From: JBCBGF01 sp039193455
GTDB taxonomy: Bacteria; Pseudomonadota; Alphaproteobacteria; Rhodobacterales; Rhodobacteraceae
Assembly: GCA_039193455.1 (NCBI GenBank)
Contig: JBCCWO010000017.1
Coordinates: forward strand, 1-64,000
Direction of reading: 5' to 3'
Length of the DNA stretch: 64,000 nt
The notes beneath the pieces are model-generated. The model was not told the DNA's origin. It did no database searches and saw only the letters and a list, made by a program, of their open reading frames with translations. Positions 16,122 to 24,390 of this stretch are shown here, one piece after another (position 1 is the first letter of the stretch; every line of letters starts with the position of its first letter). Both the position numbers and the translations under genes were made by a program.

Positions 16122-16997
16122 ATGGACGCTGCGACGCACCCCTGGCGATCGGTCCTGTACATTCCCGGCTCGCGTGAGCGTGCGCTCGACAAGGCGCGCG
16201 CACTGCCGGTCGACGCGATTATCTTCGACCTTGAGGATGCGGTTGCGCCGGACGAGAAGGCGAATGCCCGCGACACGCTGGCCGGCGCGCTTGCTGCGGG
16301 CGGGTATGGGGCGCGTGCCGGTCTGGTCCGGATCAACGGGTTCGATACAGAGTGGGGCGCGGCGGATCTGGAGGCGGTCGCCGCAGTGGCCCCGCAGGCG
16401 ATCCTGCTGCCCAAGGTCGATAACGTCGCCATGATCGACGATATTGCGCGCAAGCTTGATGCGCGGACGGAAACTGCGGACACGCGGATCTGGGCGATGA
16501 TGGAGACCCCGGCCGGGATCCTGAACGCCGCGACCATCGCACGTGGCCCCCGCATGGGTGGCTTTGTGATGGGTACAAACGATCTGGCCAAAGAGCTGGG
16601 GTGCCGGTCCCGGCCCGACCGGCTGCCGATGATGACGGCGTTGCAGACCTGCCTGCTGGCTGCGCGGGCGGCGGGTATCGTTTGCGTTGACGGGGTGTTC
16701 AACGCGTTCAAGGATAACGACGGGTTGCGGGCCGAATGCGAGCAGGGCCGCGATCTGGGGATGGACGGCAAAACGCTGATCCATCCGGCGCAGGTCGCCA
16801 TTGCCAACGACGTGTTCCGGCCATCGGAGGCAGATGTCGATCTGGCCCGGCGCCAGATCGCAGCCTTTGACGAAGCGACCGCACGAGGCGAAGGTGTTGC
16901 CGTGGTCGATGGCAAGATCGTGGAAAACCTGCATGTCGCAACGGCGCGTGCCACGCTTGCCAAGGCCGAGGCAATTACGGCTTTGGAGGAGGCATGA
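16122..16997 (+). CDS. mcl2: (3S)-malyl-CoA thioesterase / CitE-like lyase
   Basis: A 291-aa HpcH/HpaI-CitE superfamily TIM-barrel protein. It starts WRSVLYIPGSRERALDKA and has the Mg-binding LEDAVAPDEK (about residues 35-44) and the METPAGILNA segment. In R. sphaeroides the paralogue in the same place is Mcl2, which hydrolyses (3S)-malyl-CoA to malate and CoA, completing the apparent malate synthase reaction of the EMC pathway. The lyase Mcl1 has a different N-terminus, so thioesterase is the better call. ATG 16122 is chosen over 16077. It overlaps the NnrU-like gene by 4 bases. Confidence 0.85.
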   Translation: MDAATHPWRSVLYIPGSRERALDKARALPVDAIIFDLEDAVAPDEKANARDTLAGALAAGGYGARAGLVRINGFDTEWGAADLEAVAAVAPQAILLPKVDNVAMIDDIARKLDARTETADTRIWAMMETPAGILNAATIARGPRMGGFVMGTNDLAKELGCRSRPDRLPMMTALQTCLLAARAAGIVCVDGVFNAFKDNDGLRAECEQGRDLGMDGKTLIHPAQVAIANDVFRPSEADVDLARRQIAAFDEATARGEGVAVVDGKIVENLHVATARATLAKAEAITALEEA

Positions 16998-17542
16998 CAC
17001 TTCTGAGTTTGGGCACCGCCCTGTGGTACATTGGGCATTTCTTCAAGCGGCTGCTGCCCGAGGCGCGGGAACGCCTTGGCGATCCCGGCAAGGGGATTGC
17101 CGCTGTCATTATCCTGGCGGGGCTTGTGCTGATGGTGATCGGCTATCGCGGCGCGTCGACCGGGTTTCTGTATGCACCGCCGTTTTGGGGACAGCACCTG
17201 AATAACCTGCTGATGCTGGTCGCCATCATCCTGTTCGGGATGGGATCGTCCAAGGGCCGGATGCGGGCCTGGCTGCGCCATCCGATGCTGACCGGGGCGC
17301 TGGTCTGGGCCGTGGCGCATCTGTTGGTGCGCGGGGATTTCGTCTCGGTCCTTCTGTTTGGCGGGATTGCGGTGTGGGCGGTTCTTGAGATGGTCGTGAT
17401 CAACGCCAAAGAGGGACCGTGGGAGCGGCCAGAGCCCGGACCGATTGGCGGGGACATCCGGCTTATCGTGATATCGCTCGTGCTCTACGCCATCATCGCC
17501 GCGATCCATACATGGCTTGGCTACTATCCGTTCCCGGGGTGA
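16994..17542 (+). CDS. NnrU-family membrane protein
   Basis: A 182-aa protein with about five or six membrane segments, resembling the NnrU family (PF07298): a first helix LWYIGHFFKRLLP, then the short RAWLRHPMLTGALVWAVAHLL motif. NnrU was named from denitrification regulons, but family members occur widely and the function is not known. Its ATG overlaps the mcl2 stop (ATGA), and the DUF1737 gene starts 4 bp after its stop, so it belongs to the mcl2-mch operon. Confidence 0.8.
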   Translation: MTLLSLGTALWYIGHFFKRLLPEARERLGDPGKGIAAVIILAGLVLMVIGYRGASTGFLYAPPFWGQHLNNLLMLVAIILFGMGSSKGRMRAWLRHPMLTGALVWAVAHLLVRGDFVSVLLFGGIAVWAVLEMVVINAKEGPWERPEPGPIGGDIRLIVISLVLYAIIAAIHTWLGYYPFPG

Positions 17543-17546
17543 GGTG

Positions 17547-17750
17547 ATGAAGGCGTATCGTTTGCTGACCGGGGACGATACCTCGGCCTTTTGCCACAAG
17601 GTAACGGCGGCGCTGGACCAGGGGTGGGTGCTGTACGGCGATCCGACCTACGCCTTTGACGCCGCCAACGGGGTGATGCGCTGTGCGCAGGCGGTCACAA
17701 AGGACGTCGATGGCCCTTATGACCCCGACAAACGACTGGGAGAGCTTTGA
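17547..17750 (+). CDS. DUF1737 small protein
   Basis: A 67-aa protein matching the DUF1737 pattern: it starts KAYRLLTGDDTSAFCHKV and contains ALDQGWVLYGDPTY followed by QAVTKDV. Such proteins are small cytoplasmic domains of unknown function. The start ATG 17547 is preceded by GGGGTGAG; an in-frame ATG at 17517 would overlap the NnrU-like gene. Its TGA overlaps the ATG of the mesaconyl-CoA hydratase gene (TGATG), so the two are translationally coupled. Confidence 0.85.
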   Translation: MKAYRLLTGDDTSAFCHKVTAALDQGWVLYGDPTYAFDAANGVMRCAQAVTKDVDGPYDPDKRLGEL

Positions 17751-18778
17751 TGGCGAAGACGAACCCGGGGCGCTTTTTCGAAGACTACCGTTTGGGCGAG
17801 GTGATCCGCCACGCGGTGCCACGCACGATATCGGGTGGGGAACGCGCGCTCTATCACGCGCTCTACCCGGCGCGGCACGCGCTCTATTCTTCGGATGCGT
17901 TTGCGCAGAGCTGTGGGCTGCCCGCGTCGCCGCTGGATGATCTGGTCGTCTTTCACACCGTGTTTGGCAAAACCGTTCCGGACATCTCGCTCAATGCCGT
18001 GGCGAACCTTGGCTATGCCGAGGGGCGCTGGCTTGCCCCCGTCTACCCCGGCACGACGTTGCAGTCCGAGAGCGAAGTGATCGGGCTCAAGCAGAACTCA
18101 AACGGGGCATCCGGTGTGGTTTGGGTGCGCACGACCGGCAAGACGGCGGATGGGGTGCCAGTGCTGGACTATGTCCGGTGGGTGATGGTGCGCAAAAGCG
18201 ACCGCGACGCCCCGGCGCCGGAGACCGTGATCCCAGAGCTTGCGCCCGCGGTGGCCGCAGAGGCGCTGATCGTTCCGGACGGGTTGCGCTTTGACGCTTA
18301 TGATCTTGAGCTGGCGGGGGAGCCCCATCGCTGGGGCGACTATGAAGTTGGCGAGGTGATCGACCATGTCGACGGGGTGACCATCGAAGAGGCCGAGCAC
18401 ATGATGGCCACGCGCCTGTGGCAGAACACGGCAAAGGTGCATTTCGATGCCACCCATCGCGACGATGGGCGCCGCCTGATCTATGGTGGGCATGTGATCA
18501 GCCTGGCGCGCGCGCTGAGTTTCAATGGCCTGGCCAATGCGCAGATGATGGTCGCGCTCAATGCAGGCGCGCATGCCAACCCCTGCTTTGCGGGCGACAC
18601 AGTGCGCGCGTGGTCCGAAGTTCTGGACAAGGCGCCGACCGCCGCACCGGGCGTGGGGGCGCTGCGACTGCGGCTGGTGGCGACGAAAGGCGATGCCGGT
18701 GTGTTGAAGACGCGTGACGGCAAGTATGGCCCGGACGTCTTGCTGGATCTCGATTACTGGGCTCTCATACCCGTATGA
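17750..18778 (+). CDS. mch: Mesaconyl-CoA hydratase (beta-methylmalyl-CoA dehydratase)
   Basis: A 342-aa double-hotdog MaoC-type protein that interconverts mesaconyl-CoA and (2R,3S)-beta-methylmalyl-CoA in the ethylmalonyl-CoA pathway. It starts with GRFFEDYRLGEVIRH, a typical family opening, and the second half contains GGHVISLARALSFNGL in the dehydratase motif region. Length and neighbours (mcl2 upstream, sdh downstream) match the R. sphaeroides locus as I remember it. The ATG overlaps the DUF1737 stop; a TTG one codon earlier is ignored. Its stop overlaps the next gene (ATGA). Confidence 0.92.
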   Translation: MAKTNPGRFFEDYRLGEVIRHAVPRTISGGERALYHALYPARHALYSSDAFAQSCGLPASPLDDLVVFHTVFGKTVPDISLNAVANLGYAEGRWLAPVYPGTTLQSESEVIGLKQNSNGASGVVWVRTTGKTADGVPVLDYVRWVMVRKSDRDAPAPETVIPELAPAVAAEALIVPDGLRFDAYDLELAGEPHRWGDYEVGEVIDHVDGVTIEEAEHMMATRLWQNTAKVHFDATHRDDGRRLIYGGHVISLARALSFNGLANAQMMVALNAGAHANPCFAGDTVRAWSEVLDKAPTAAPGVGALRLRLVATKGDAGVLKTRDGKYGPDVLLDLDYWALIPV

Positions 18779-19203
18779 GACATCTTATCCTGAGCGGCCT
18801 TGCTGCCGTGTTCCTTGCGACGCCCGTTGTCGCCGATAGGCCCGTTTGCGATCCCAACCCGCGGCGCACGGTCGAGGATTTCGAAACCGCCAAAGACGCG
18901 CTGTTGCGGGGCGAATTCGACCGGTTCTTTGACGCGGTCCAGCCGTTTGACCGCGCGGCCGACCCGTCACGCCTGCGGGCGGTTCAGCGGTTTGAGAACA
19001 CCTTTCCCAACGGCTTTCGCGAATGTGCCTCGGTCGTGTTTCGCAGCGAGGCACCGGGGCTTTTCCAGGAGATCGTGCTTTATGATACCGGCGCCCAGCC
19101 CCTGGCGCTGTATTTGCGGGGCGCACGGTTCCGCGATGAAATCCGAGTAATTGACTTTGTTTTGTCGGACAGCCCGACCGAGGTTGTGAACCTGCTGCAG
19201 TAA
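18775..19203 (+). CDS. Secreted hypothetical protein
   Basis: A 142-aa protein with a clear signal peptide (residues 1-21, ending TPVVADR). The mature part is mixed alpha/beta with two cysteines (VCDPNP near the start, ECASVV in the middle), suggesting a periplasmic disulfide. It is not a family I recognise. Its start overlaps the mch stop (ATGA), so it ends the mcl2 operon. The stop codon lies 1 bp before the first operator motif of sdhC, leaving the 164-bp sdh promoter region intact. Confidence 0.78.
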   Translation: MRHLILSGLAAVFLATPVVADRPVCDPNPRRTVEDFETAKDALLRGEFDRFFDAVQPFDRAADPSRLRAVQRFENTFPNGFRECASVVFRSEAPGLFQEIVLYDTGAQPLALYLRGARFRDEIRVIDFVLSDSPTEVVNLLQ

Positions 19204-19204
19204 A

Positions 19205-19235
19205 TGTGATCACGGCCTGAAATCGCGTGATCACA
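19205..19235. promoter_or_regulatory. Paired TGTGATCACA-type operators upstream of sdhC
   Basis: TGTGATCACG (19205-19214) and CGTGATCACA (19226-19235) are each one base from the perfect palindrome and are exactly 21 bp apart, the same spacing as the pair upstream of sucC. They lie 133-163 bp before the sdhC ATG, again close to the sucC distance. The match of motif, spacing and position in front of two TCA operons argues for a shared regulator; which protein binds is unknown. Confidence 0.75.
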
Positions 19236-19367
19236 ATCGCACAGAATCTGTTAAATTGCGCCAAAACACCGCAAGTTTTCGGGGGCTTGCATGGGTGACA
19301 CAAGGGCAAATTCCTCTATCACTGAAGCGACGCGCGCCGCACACCGCGCCGACCGAAGGGATTTCGA

Positions 19368-19751
19368 ATGTCTGACGTGAACCGGGGGGATCGCCCCCTG
19401 TCGCCGCACCTGACGATCTATCGCCCGCAGCTGACGTCGATGACGTCGATCCTGACCCGGATCACTGGCAATGCGCTGATCGTGGGCGCCTTGCTCACCG
19501 TTTGGTGGTTCCTTGCTGCCGCAACATCGCCGGAATACTTCGCCGTCGCGGACGGTGTCGTCACCTCGTGGTTCGGCGATCTGGTGATGGCGTTGTCGCT
19601 TTGGGCGCTGTGGTACCACGCGCTGGCCGGGATCCGGCATCTGATCTGGGACAGCGGATACGCGCTCGACATTCCGACGGCCGAAAAACTGGGCTGGGCC
19701 TGCATCGGTGGATCGGTCCTTTTGACGCTCATCACCTTGATCGCGATCTGA
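19368..19751 (+). CDS. sdhC: Succinate dehydrogenase cytochrome b556 subunit
   Basis: A 127-aa membrane anchor of complex II. It opens RPLSPHLTIYRPQLTSMTSI, the typical SdhC N-terminus, has the SILTRITGNAL motif and three membrane helices, and the heme-ligand region WYHALAGIRHLIWD in the second helix zone. It anchors SdhAB, binds ubiquinone and one heme b with SdhD. Start ATG 19368. It is first in the sdhCDA-lipoprotein-sdhB operon, and sdhD starts 11 bp downstream. Confidence 0.96.
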   Translation: MSDVNRGDRPLSPHLTIYRPQLTSMTSILTRITGNALIVGALLTVWWFLAAATSPEYFAVADGVVTSWFGDLVMALSLWALWYHALAGIRHLIWDSGYALDIPTAEKLGWACIGGSVLLTLITLIAI

Positions 19752-19762
19752 GGAGACCGGAC

Positions 19763-20134
19763 ATGGCTTTTGTAACGGACCGAAAGCGCGCCTCGGGGTT
19801 GGGATCGGCCAAAGAGGGGGTGCATCACCACTGGAACATGATCGTCAGCTCTGTCGGACTTCTGGTGCTGACGCCACTGTTCATCTTTATGTTTGGACCC
19901 ATGCTTGGCGAGCCGCATGCCGACGTTGTCGCCTACTTTGCGCGGCCCTTCCCGGCCATCGTGGCGGGGCTGATGCTGTTGGTGGGCTTTATGCACTTCA
20001 AGAACGGCGTGCAGGTGCTGATCGAAGACTACACCCACGGGATGACGCGCAAGGCTCTGATCATTGCGACCGTCTGTTTGAGTTACGCCGCCGCCGCGAC
20101 AGGCCTGTTCGCCATCGCCCGCATCGCGCTTTAG
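19763..20134 (+). CDS. sdhD: Succinate dehydrogenase membrane anchor subunit
   Basis: A 123-aa hydrophobic anchor with three membrane helices: the N-terminal GSAKEGVHHHWNMIVSS stretch faces the cytoplasm, and HFKNGVQVLIEDYTHG follows the second helix, with the DY-H pair typical of the quinone/heme region of SdhD. The start ATG 19763 is preceded by AGGAGACCGG; the longer frame upstream runs inside sdhC and is rejected. It ends 10 bp before sdhA. Confidence 0.95.
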   Translation: MAFVTDRKRASGLGSAKEGVHHHWNMIVSSVGLLVLTPLFIFMFGPMLGEPHADVVAYFARPFPAIVAGLMLLVGFMHFKNGVQVLIEDYTHGMTRKALIIATVCLSYAAAATGLFAIARIAL

Positions 20135-20144
20135 GGAGCTTCTA

Positions 20145-21947
20145 ATGGCTGAGTACGCATACGAGACGCATACTTATGACGTCGTAGTTGTCGGGGCTGG
20201 GGGCGCGGGTTTGCGCGCCACGCTTGGCATGGCCGAGCAGGGGTTGAAGACAGCGTGTATCACCAAGGTGTTCCCGACGCGGTCGCACACGGTGGCTGCG
20301 CAAGGCGGGATTGCCGCGTCGCTGGGCAACATGGGGCCCGATAGCTGGCAATGGCACATGTACGATACCGTGAAGGGGTCGGACTGGCTGGGCGATACGG
20401 ATGCGATGGAATACCTCGCCCGCGAAGCGCCCAAGGCGGTTTACGAGCTGGAACACTACGGTGTTCCGTTTTCGCGGACCGAAGAGGGCAAGATCTATCA
20501 GCGTCCCTTTGGCGGGCACACGACCGAGTTTGGCGAGGGGCCGCCGGTGCAGCGCACCTGTGCCGCCGCTGACCGGACGGGGCATGCGATCCTGCACACG
20601 CTTTATGGCCAGTCGCTGAAGAACGATGCGGAGTTCTTTATCGAGTACTTCGCGATTGACCTGATCATGTCCGAGGACGGCGTGTGTCAGGGTGTTGTGG
20701 CGTGGAAGCTGGATGACGGCACGATCCACGTGTTCAACGCCAAGATGACGGTGCTGGCAACCGGCGGCTATGGCCGCGCCTATTTCTCGGCCACGTCGGC
20801 CCATACCTGCACCGGCGACGGCGGCGGGATGGTCGCGCGGGCCGGCTTGCCGTTGCAGGACATGGAGTTCGTGCAGTTCCACCCGACGGGCATTTACGGA
20901 TCGGGCTGCCTGATCACCGAAGGCGCACGGGGCGAGGGCGGGTACCTCACCAACTCTGAAGGTGAACGGTTCATGGAGCGCTATGCGCCGACCTATAAGG
21001 ATCTGGCCTCGCGCGATGTGGTCAGCCGCTGCATGACCATGGAGATCCGCGAGGGCCGGGGTGTTGGCGATGATGGTGATCACATTCACCTGCACCTCAA
21101 CCACCTGCCGCCCGAGACGCTGGCCGAACGTTTGCCAGGGATTTCCGAGAGCGCGCGTATCTTTGCGGGTGTCGATCTGACCAAAGAACCGATCCCGGTG
21201 CTGCCGACCGTGCATTACAACATGGGCGGCATTCCGACGAATTACTGGGGCGAAGTGCTGAACCCGACGACGGACGACCCGGACGCCATTGCGCCCGGCC
21301 TGATGGCCGTGGGCGAGGCGGGTTGTGCCAGCGTGCATGGTGCAAACCGGCTGGGCTCCAACAGCTTGATCGACCTGGTCGTCTTTGGGCGCGCCTCGGC
21401 GATCAAGGCGGGCGAAGTTGTTGATCCCAATGCGCCCAACCCGACGCTCAACCAGTCCAGCGTCGACCGGGCGCTGGGCCGTCTTGACGATCTGCGCCAT
21501 GCCAAGGGTACCGTCACGACCGCCGAGCTGCGTCTTGAAATGCAGAAAACCATGCAGGCGGATGCGGCAGTGTTCCGGACCGATAAGACATTGGCCGAGG
21601 GTGTCGACAAGATGTACTCGGTCGCGGGCAAGATGGACGACATCGCGGTCACCGACCGGTCGATGGTGTGGAACAGCGATCTGATGGAGACGCTGGAGTT
21701 GACCAACCTGATGCCCAACGCCCTGGCCACCATCGTCTCGGCCGAGGCGCGCAAGGAAAGCCGCGGGGCGCATGCACATGAGGATTACCCCGACCGCGAT
21801 GACGAGAACTGGCGCGTCCATTCGCTGAGCTGGGTCAACGGGAAGGTCGATCTGGGCCAGCGGCCCGTGCACCTTAATCCGCTGCTGGGCCACAATGAGG
21901 GCGGGATCGACCTGAAGAAAATCGCACCGAAGGCGCGGGTCTATTGA
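20145..21947 (+). CDS. sdhA: Succinate dehydrogenase flavoprotein subunit
   Basis: The 600-aa flavoprotein oxidises succinate to fumarate with covalently bound FAD. It shows the dinucleotide fingerprint VGAGGAG (residues 16-22), the flavinylation motif RSHTVAAQGG with His48, and the substrate-site FHPTGIYGSGCL and EGARGEGG segments. The C-terminal GAHAHEDYPDRDD is typical. Length is normal for the family. Start ATG 20145. The stop overlaps a TTG start of a small lipoprotein gene, so SdhA and SdhB, which form one heterodimer, are not directly adjacent. Confidence 0.98.
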   Translation: MAEYAYETHTYDVVVVGAGGAGLRATLGMAEQGLKTACITKVFPTRSHTVAAQGGIAASLGNMGPDSWQWHMYDTVKGSDWLGDTDAMEYLAREAPKAVYELEHYGVPFSRTEEGKIYQRPFGGHTTEFGEGPPVQRTCAAADRTGHAILHTLYGQSLKNDAEFFIEYFAIDLIMSEDGVCQGVVAWKLDDGTIHVFNAKMTVLATGGYGRAYFSATSAHTCTGDGGGMVARAGLPLQDMEFVQFHPTGIYGSGCLITEGARGEGGYLTNSEGERFMERYAPTYKDLASRDVVSRCMTMEIREGRGVGDDGDHIHLHLNHLPPETLAERLPGISESARIFAGVDLTKEPIPVLPTVHYNMGGIPTNYWGEVLNPTTDDPDAIAPGLMAVGEAGCASVHGANRLGSNSLIDLVVFGRASAIKAGEVVDPNAPNPTLNQSSVDRALGRLDDLRHAKGTVTTAELRLEMQKTMQADAAVFRTDKTLAEGVDKMYSVAGKMDDIAVTDRSMVWNSDLMETLELTNLMPNALATIVSAEARKESRGAHAHEDYPDRDDENWRVHSLSWVNGKVDLGQRPVHLNPLLGHNEGGIDLKKIAPKARVY

Positions 21948-22282
21948 GGGCGGTCGTCAGTATAGCACTGGTGCTGGCCCTTGGCGCTTGCAGCACGCCG
22001 ATTGGTACGGAAATGGCGCGTGCCTCTGCCCGCACCGTGGTGAACGATGTGGTCGAGACCCGGTTCCCCGGTGTGCCGATCACCCCGGTGACCGATTGCG
22101 TCATCAACAATGCAACGGGGGATGAAATCGTCTCGATCGCCGCGGATGCCCTGCTTCAGCAGCCGTCGGCCGAGACCGTCCAACTTGTGATCAGGATTGC
22201 CAGCCGACCCGACACCGTCACGTGCTTTGTCGAGGAGGCGGGGCCAGCGATCCTGCCGGTCATCCTCGCAGGGTCTGTTTGA
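21944..22282 (+). CDS. Small lipoprotein between sdhA and sdhB
   Basis: A 112-aa protein with a lipoprotein signal: a hydrophobic helix followed by the lipobox LGAC at about residues 13-16, then a domain with two further cysteines (TDCVINN and VTCFVE). No family is recognised. The only sensible start is TTG 21944, overlapping the sdhA stop (TTGA), which suggests low, coupled translation. sdhB follows 12 bp later. A periplasm-facing lipoprotein has no known role in complex II. Confidence 0.75.
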   Translation: MRAVVSIALVLALGACSTPIGTEMARASARTVVNDVVETRFPGVPITPVTDCVINNATGDEIVSIAADALLQQPSAETVQLVIRIASRPDTVTCFVEEAGPAILPVILAGSV

Positions 22283-22294
22283 AGGAACGCTTAG

Positions 22295-23074
22295 ATGGTT
22301 GAATTCGCACTGCCCAAGAACTCTCGGATCAAGACCGGGAAGACCTGGCCCAAGCCGGAAGGCGCCACCAATGTCCGCAAGTTCCAGATCTATCGCTGGA
22401 ACCCCGACGATGGAGATAACCCGCGTGTCGATACCTATTTCGTCGATATGGACACCTGCGGGCCGATGATCCTGGACGCGCTGATCAAGATCAAGAATGA
22501 GATCGATCCAACGCTGACCTTCCGCCGGTCCTGCCGGGAAGGGATTTGTGGGTCCTGCGCGATGAATATCGGCGGCATCAACACGCTGGCCTGTATCTAT
22601 GGGATGGATGAGATCAAGGGCGATGTGAAGATCTATCCCTTGCCGCATATGCCCGTGGTCAAGGACCTGATCCCGGACCTGACCCATTTCTACGCCCAGC
22701 ATGCGTCGATCATGCCCTGGCTGGAGACCAAGACCTCGCGCCCCGAGCATGAGTGGCGGCAGTCCATTGAGGATCGCAAGAAACTCGACGGGCTTTACGA
22801 ATGCGTGATGTGCGCGTCCTGCTCGACGGCGTGCCCGTCTTATTGGTGGAACGGGGACCGGTATCTTGGGCCAGCGGCGCTGTTGCATGCCTATCGCTGG
22901 ATCATCGACAGCCGGGATGAGGCGACGGGCGAGCGGCTTGATGATCTGGAAGATCCGTTCAAGCTGTATCGCTGCCACACGATCATGAACTGCGCCAAGA
23001 CCTGCCCCAAGGGGTTGAACCCGGCAAAGGCGATTTCCGAGATCAAGAAGATGATGGTGGAGCGGCTGGTCTAG
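22295..23074 (+). CDS. sdhB: Succinate dehydrogenase iron-sulfur subunit
   Basis: The 259-aa subunit carries electrons from SdhA to quinone through three clusters. The [2Fe-2S] site is CREGICGSC followed by a distal Cys, and the [4Fe-4S] and [3Fe-4S] sites are formed by CVMCASCSTACPSYWW and CAKTCPKGLNP. The N-terminal half is a plant-type ferredoxin fold and the C-terminal half is bacterial-ferredoxin-like. Start ATG 22295, with GAAGGAACGC upstream. It ends 12 bp before the convergent deoD gene. Confidence 0.98.
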   Translation: MVEFALPKNSRIKTGKTWPKPEGATNVRKFQIYRWNPDDGDNPRVDTYFVDMDTCGPMILDALIKIKNEIDPTLTFRRSCREGICGSCAMNIGGINTLACIYGMDEIKGDVKIYPLPHMPVVKDLIPDLTHFYAQHASIMPWLETKTSRPEHEWRQSIEDRKKLDGLYECVMCASCSTACPSYWWNGDRYLGPAALLHAYRWIIDSRDEATGERLDDLEDPFKLYRCHTIMNCAKTCPKGLNPAKAISEIKKMMVERLV

Positions 23075-23086
23075 GCCAACCGCGCG

Positions 23087-23791
23087 TCAGGCAAAGGCGG
23101 CCTCAAGCGCGATTTCGACCATGTCGCCAAAGCTACGCTCGCGATCTTCGGATGGCAGCGCCTCGCCGGTGATGAGGTGGTCCGAGACCGTGAGCACGGC
23201 CAGCGCCCGGCACCCGTGCCGGGCTGCGACAGTGTAAAGCTCCGCCGCCTCCATCTCGACCCCCAGAATGCCGTGGCGCGTCATCTGTTCGTTCAGGTCC
23301 GGGCGCTCGTCGTAGAAGACGTCCGACGAATAGATCCCACCCACATGGGTGCGGGTGCCCTTGCGCTCGGCCGCGGCCCACGCGGCATGGAGCAAACGCC
23401 AATCCGCGCAAGGTGCGTAGTTGAGTTCCTTGAAGATCCCGCGTGAGGGCGTTGACAGCGAACTCGCCGTCATGGCGAGGATCACATCGCGGACCTGCAC
23501 CGCCTCTTGCATGCCACCGCAAGAGCCGATGCGGATAAGGGTTTGCGCGCCGTAATCGCGGATAAGTTCATTGGCGTAGATCGACAGGCTGGGCATGCCC
23601 ATGCCCGAGCCATGGATGGTGACGCGGTTGCCGCGCCAGGTGCCTGTGAACCCGAGCATGCCGCGGACTTCATTGATGCATTTGGCATCGTCCAGGAACG
23701 TCTCGGCCGCCCATTTCGCGCGATAGGGATCGCCCGGCATCAGGACGGTTTCTGCGATATCGCCGGGGGCGGCGCCGATGTGGATGGTCAT
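23087..23791 (-). CDS. deoD: Purine-nucleoside phosphorylase
   Basis: A 234-aa DeoD-type (hexameric) phosphorylase that cleaves purine nucleosides to base and ribose-1-phosphate in salvage. It starts with MTIHIGAAPGDIAETVLMPGDP, contains the phosphate-binding RIGSCGGM motif, and the substrate segment GVEMEAAELY with the invariant Met-Glu-Ala near residue 180. Catalytic Asp is in TVSDHL near the C-terminus. It is convergent with sdhB and separated from the upstream H-NS gene by 257 bp, so it is probably monocistronic. Confidence 0.96.
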   Translation of the reverse strand: MTIHIGAAPGDIAETVLMPGDPYRAKWAAETFLDDAKCINEVRGMLGFTGTWRGNRVTIHGSGMGMPSLSIYANELIRDYGAQTLIRIGSCGGMQEAVQVRDVILAMTASSLSTPSRGIFKELNYAPCADWRLLHAAWAAAERKGTRTHVGGIYSSDVFYDERPDLNEQMTRHGILGVEMEAAELYTVAARHGCRALAVLTVSDHLITGEALPSEDRERSFGDMVEIALEAAFA

Positions 23792-24010
23792 AGTTCAGCC
23801 CTGGGATCCGTTGCTCGGACCATGCCTATATCACAGGGAGCGAAGACAAAAGAGACGCCGGCACGGGCGCGTCAGGCGCGTTTTCGCGCGGGGCAATCTG
23901 TGGTTAACGCTTTACCAATTAACGTCTGCGAAAAGGACGGGGGCGTCCTATTCGCAGAATGTTCATCCAGCCGTGTGGATCGACACAAAGGCCGGGTTGC
24001 ATTTCGCATT

Positions 24011-24032
24011 CATAAGCGGCTTTTCGCTTATG
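24011..24032. terminator. Hairpin downstream of the H-NS gene
   Basis: A perfect 8-bp inverted repeat, CATAAGCG (24011-24018) and CGCTTATG (24025-24032), with a 6-base loop, lies 17 bp past the H-NS-like stop codon. It is a likely 3' end for that transcript, although no strong T-run follows. Around it, in 23792-24048 between deoD and the H-NS gene, I see no further gene. Confidence 0.5.
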
Positions 24033-24048
24033 TCGCCAAAATGCCGCC

Positions 24049-24354
24049 TCAGACCTCGAACTGCGTGATGTCTTCGCCCGCACTTACCGCGTCTTTAAAC
24101 CAAGTTGGCTGTCGGCCACGCCCGCTCCACGTCTGGGATGGGTCTGCCGGATTGCGGTATTTCGGCTTGGCTGGAGACTTTTTAAGCGTTCCTACCAAGT
24201 CATTAAGCGTGAAGCCATGCTTCTTTGCCGCCGCTTCAACAGCCTTGCGCGCCGTATCGCGTCGGCTTTTATCGATATCTTTCAGGGCCTTGTCGACATT
24301 GTCGCGAAGCCGCAAAAGATCTTTTTCTTCCATGCCCGAGAGATCTATGCTCAT
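24049..24354 (-). CDS. H-NS-family nucleoid protein (HvrA/Spb-like)
   Basis: A 101-aa DNA-binding protein. The N-terminal coiled coil (MEEKDLLRLRDNVDKALKDI; residues 8-27) drives oligomerisation. The C-terminal domain has YRNPADPSQTWSGRGRQPTW, the H-NS DNA-binding signature with the RGR loop that enters the AT-rich minor groove. Rhodobacter relatives (HvrA, Spb) act as regulators of photosynthesis or nitrogen genes; here the target is unknown. Start ATG 24354 is preceded by AGGAGGACGAC. A palindrome-rich stretch (24391-24412) lies in its promoter region. Confidence 0.9.
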   Translation of the reverse strand: MSIDLSGMEEKDLLRLRDNVDKALKDIDKSRRDTARKAVEAAAKKHGFTLNDLVGTLKKSPAKPKYRNPADPSQTWSGRGRQPTWFKDAVSAGEDITQFEV

Positions 24355-24390
24355 TTGTCGTCCTCCTATAGCGAGTACAACTAGAGCTAT

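Noticed and set aside
21075..21084. GGTGATCACA inside sdhA, one base from the TCA operator motif
   Set aside because: It lies within coding sequence, has no partner at 21 bp and no gene start nearby; likely chance.
20142..21893. A 583-codon minus-strand frame
   Set aside because: Antisense shadow of sdhA, whose FAD and substrate motifs are intact.
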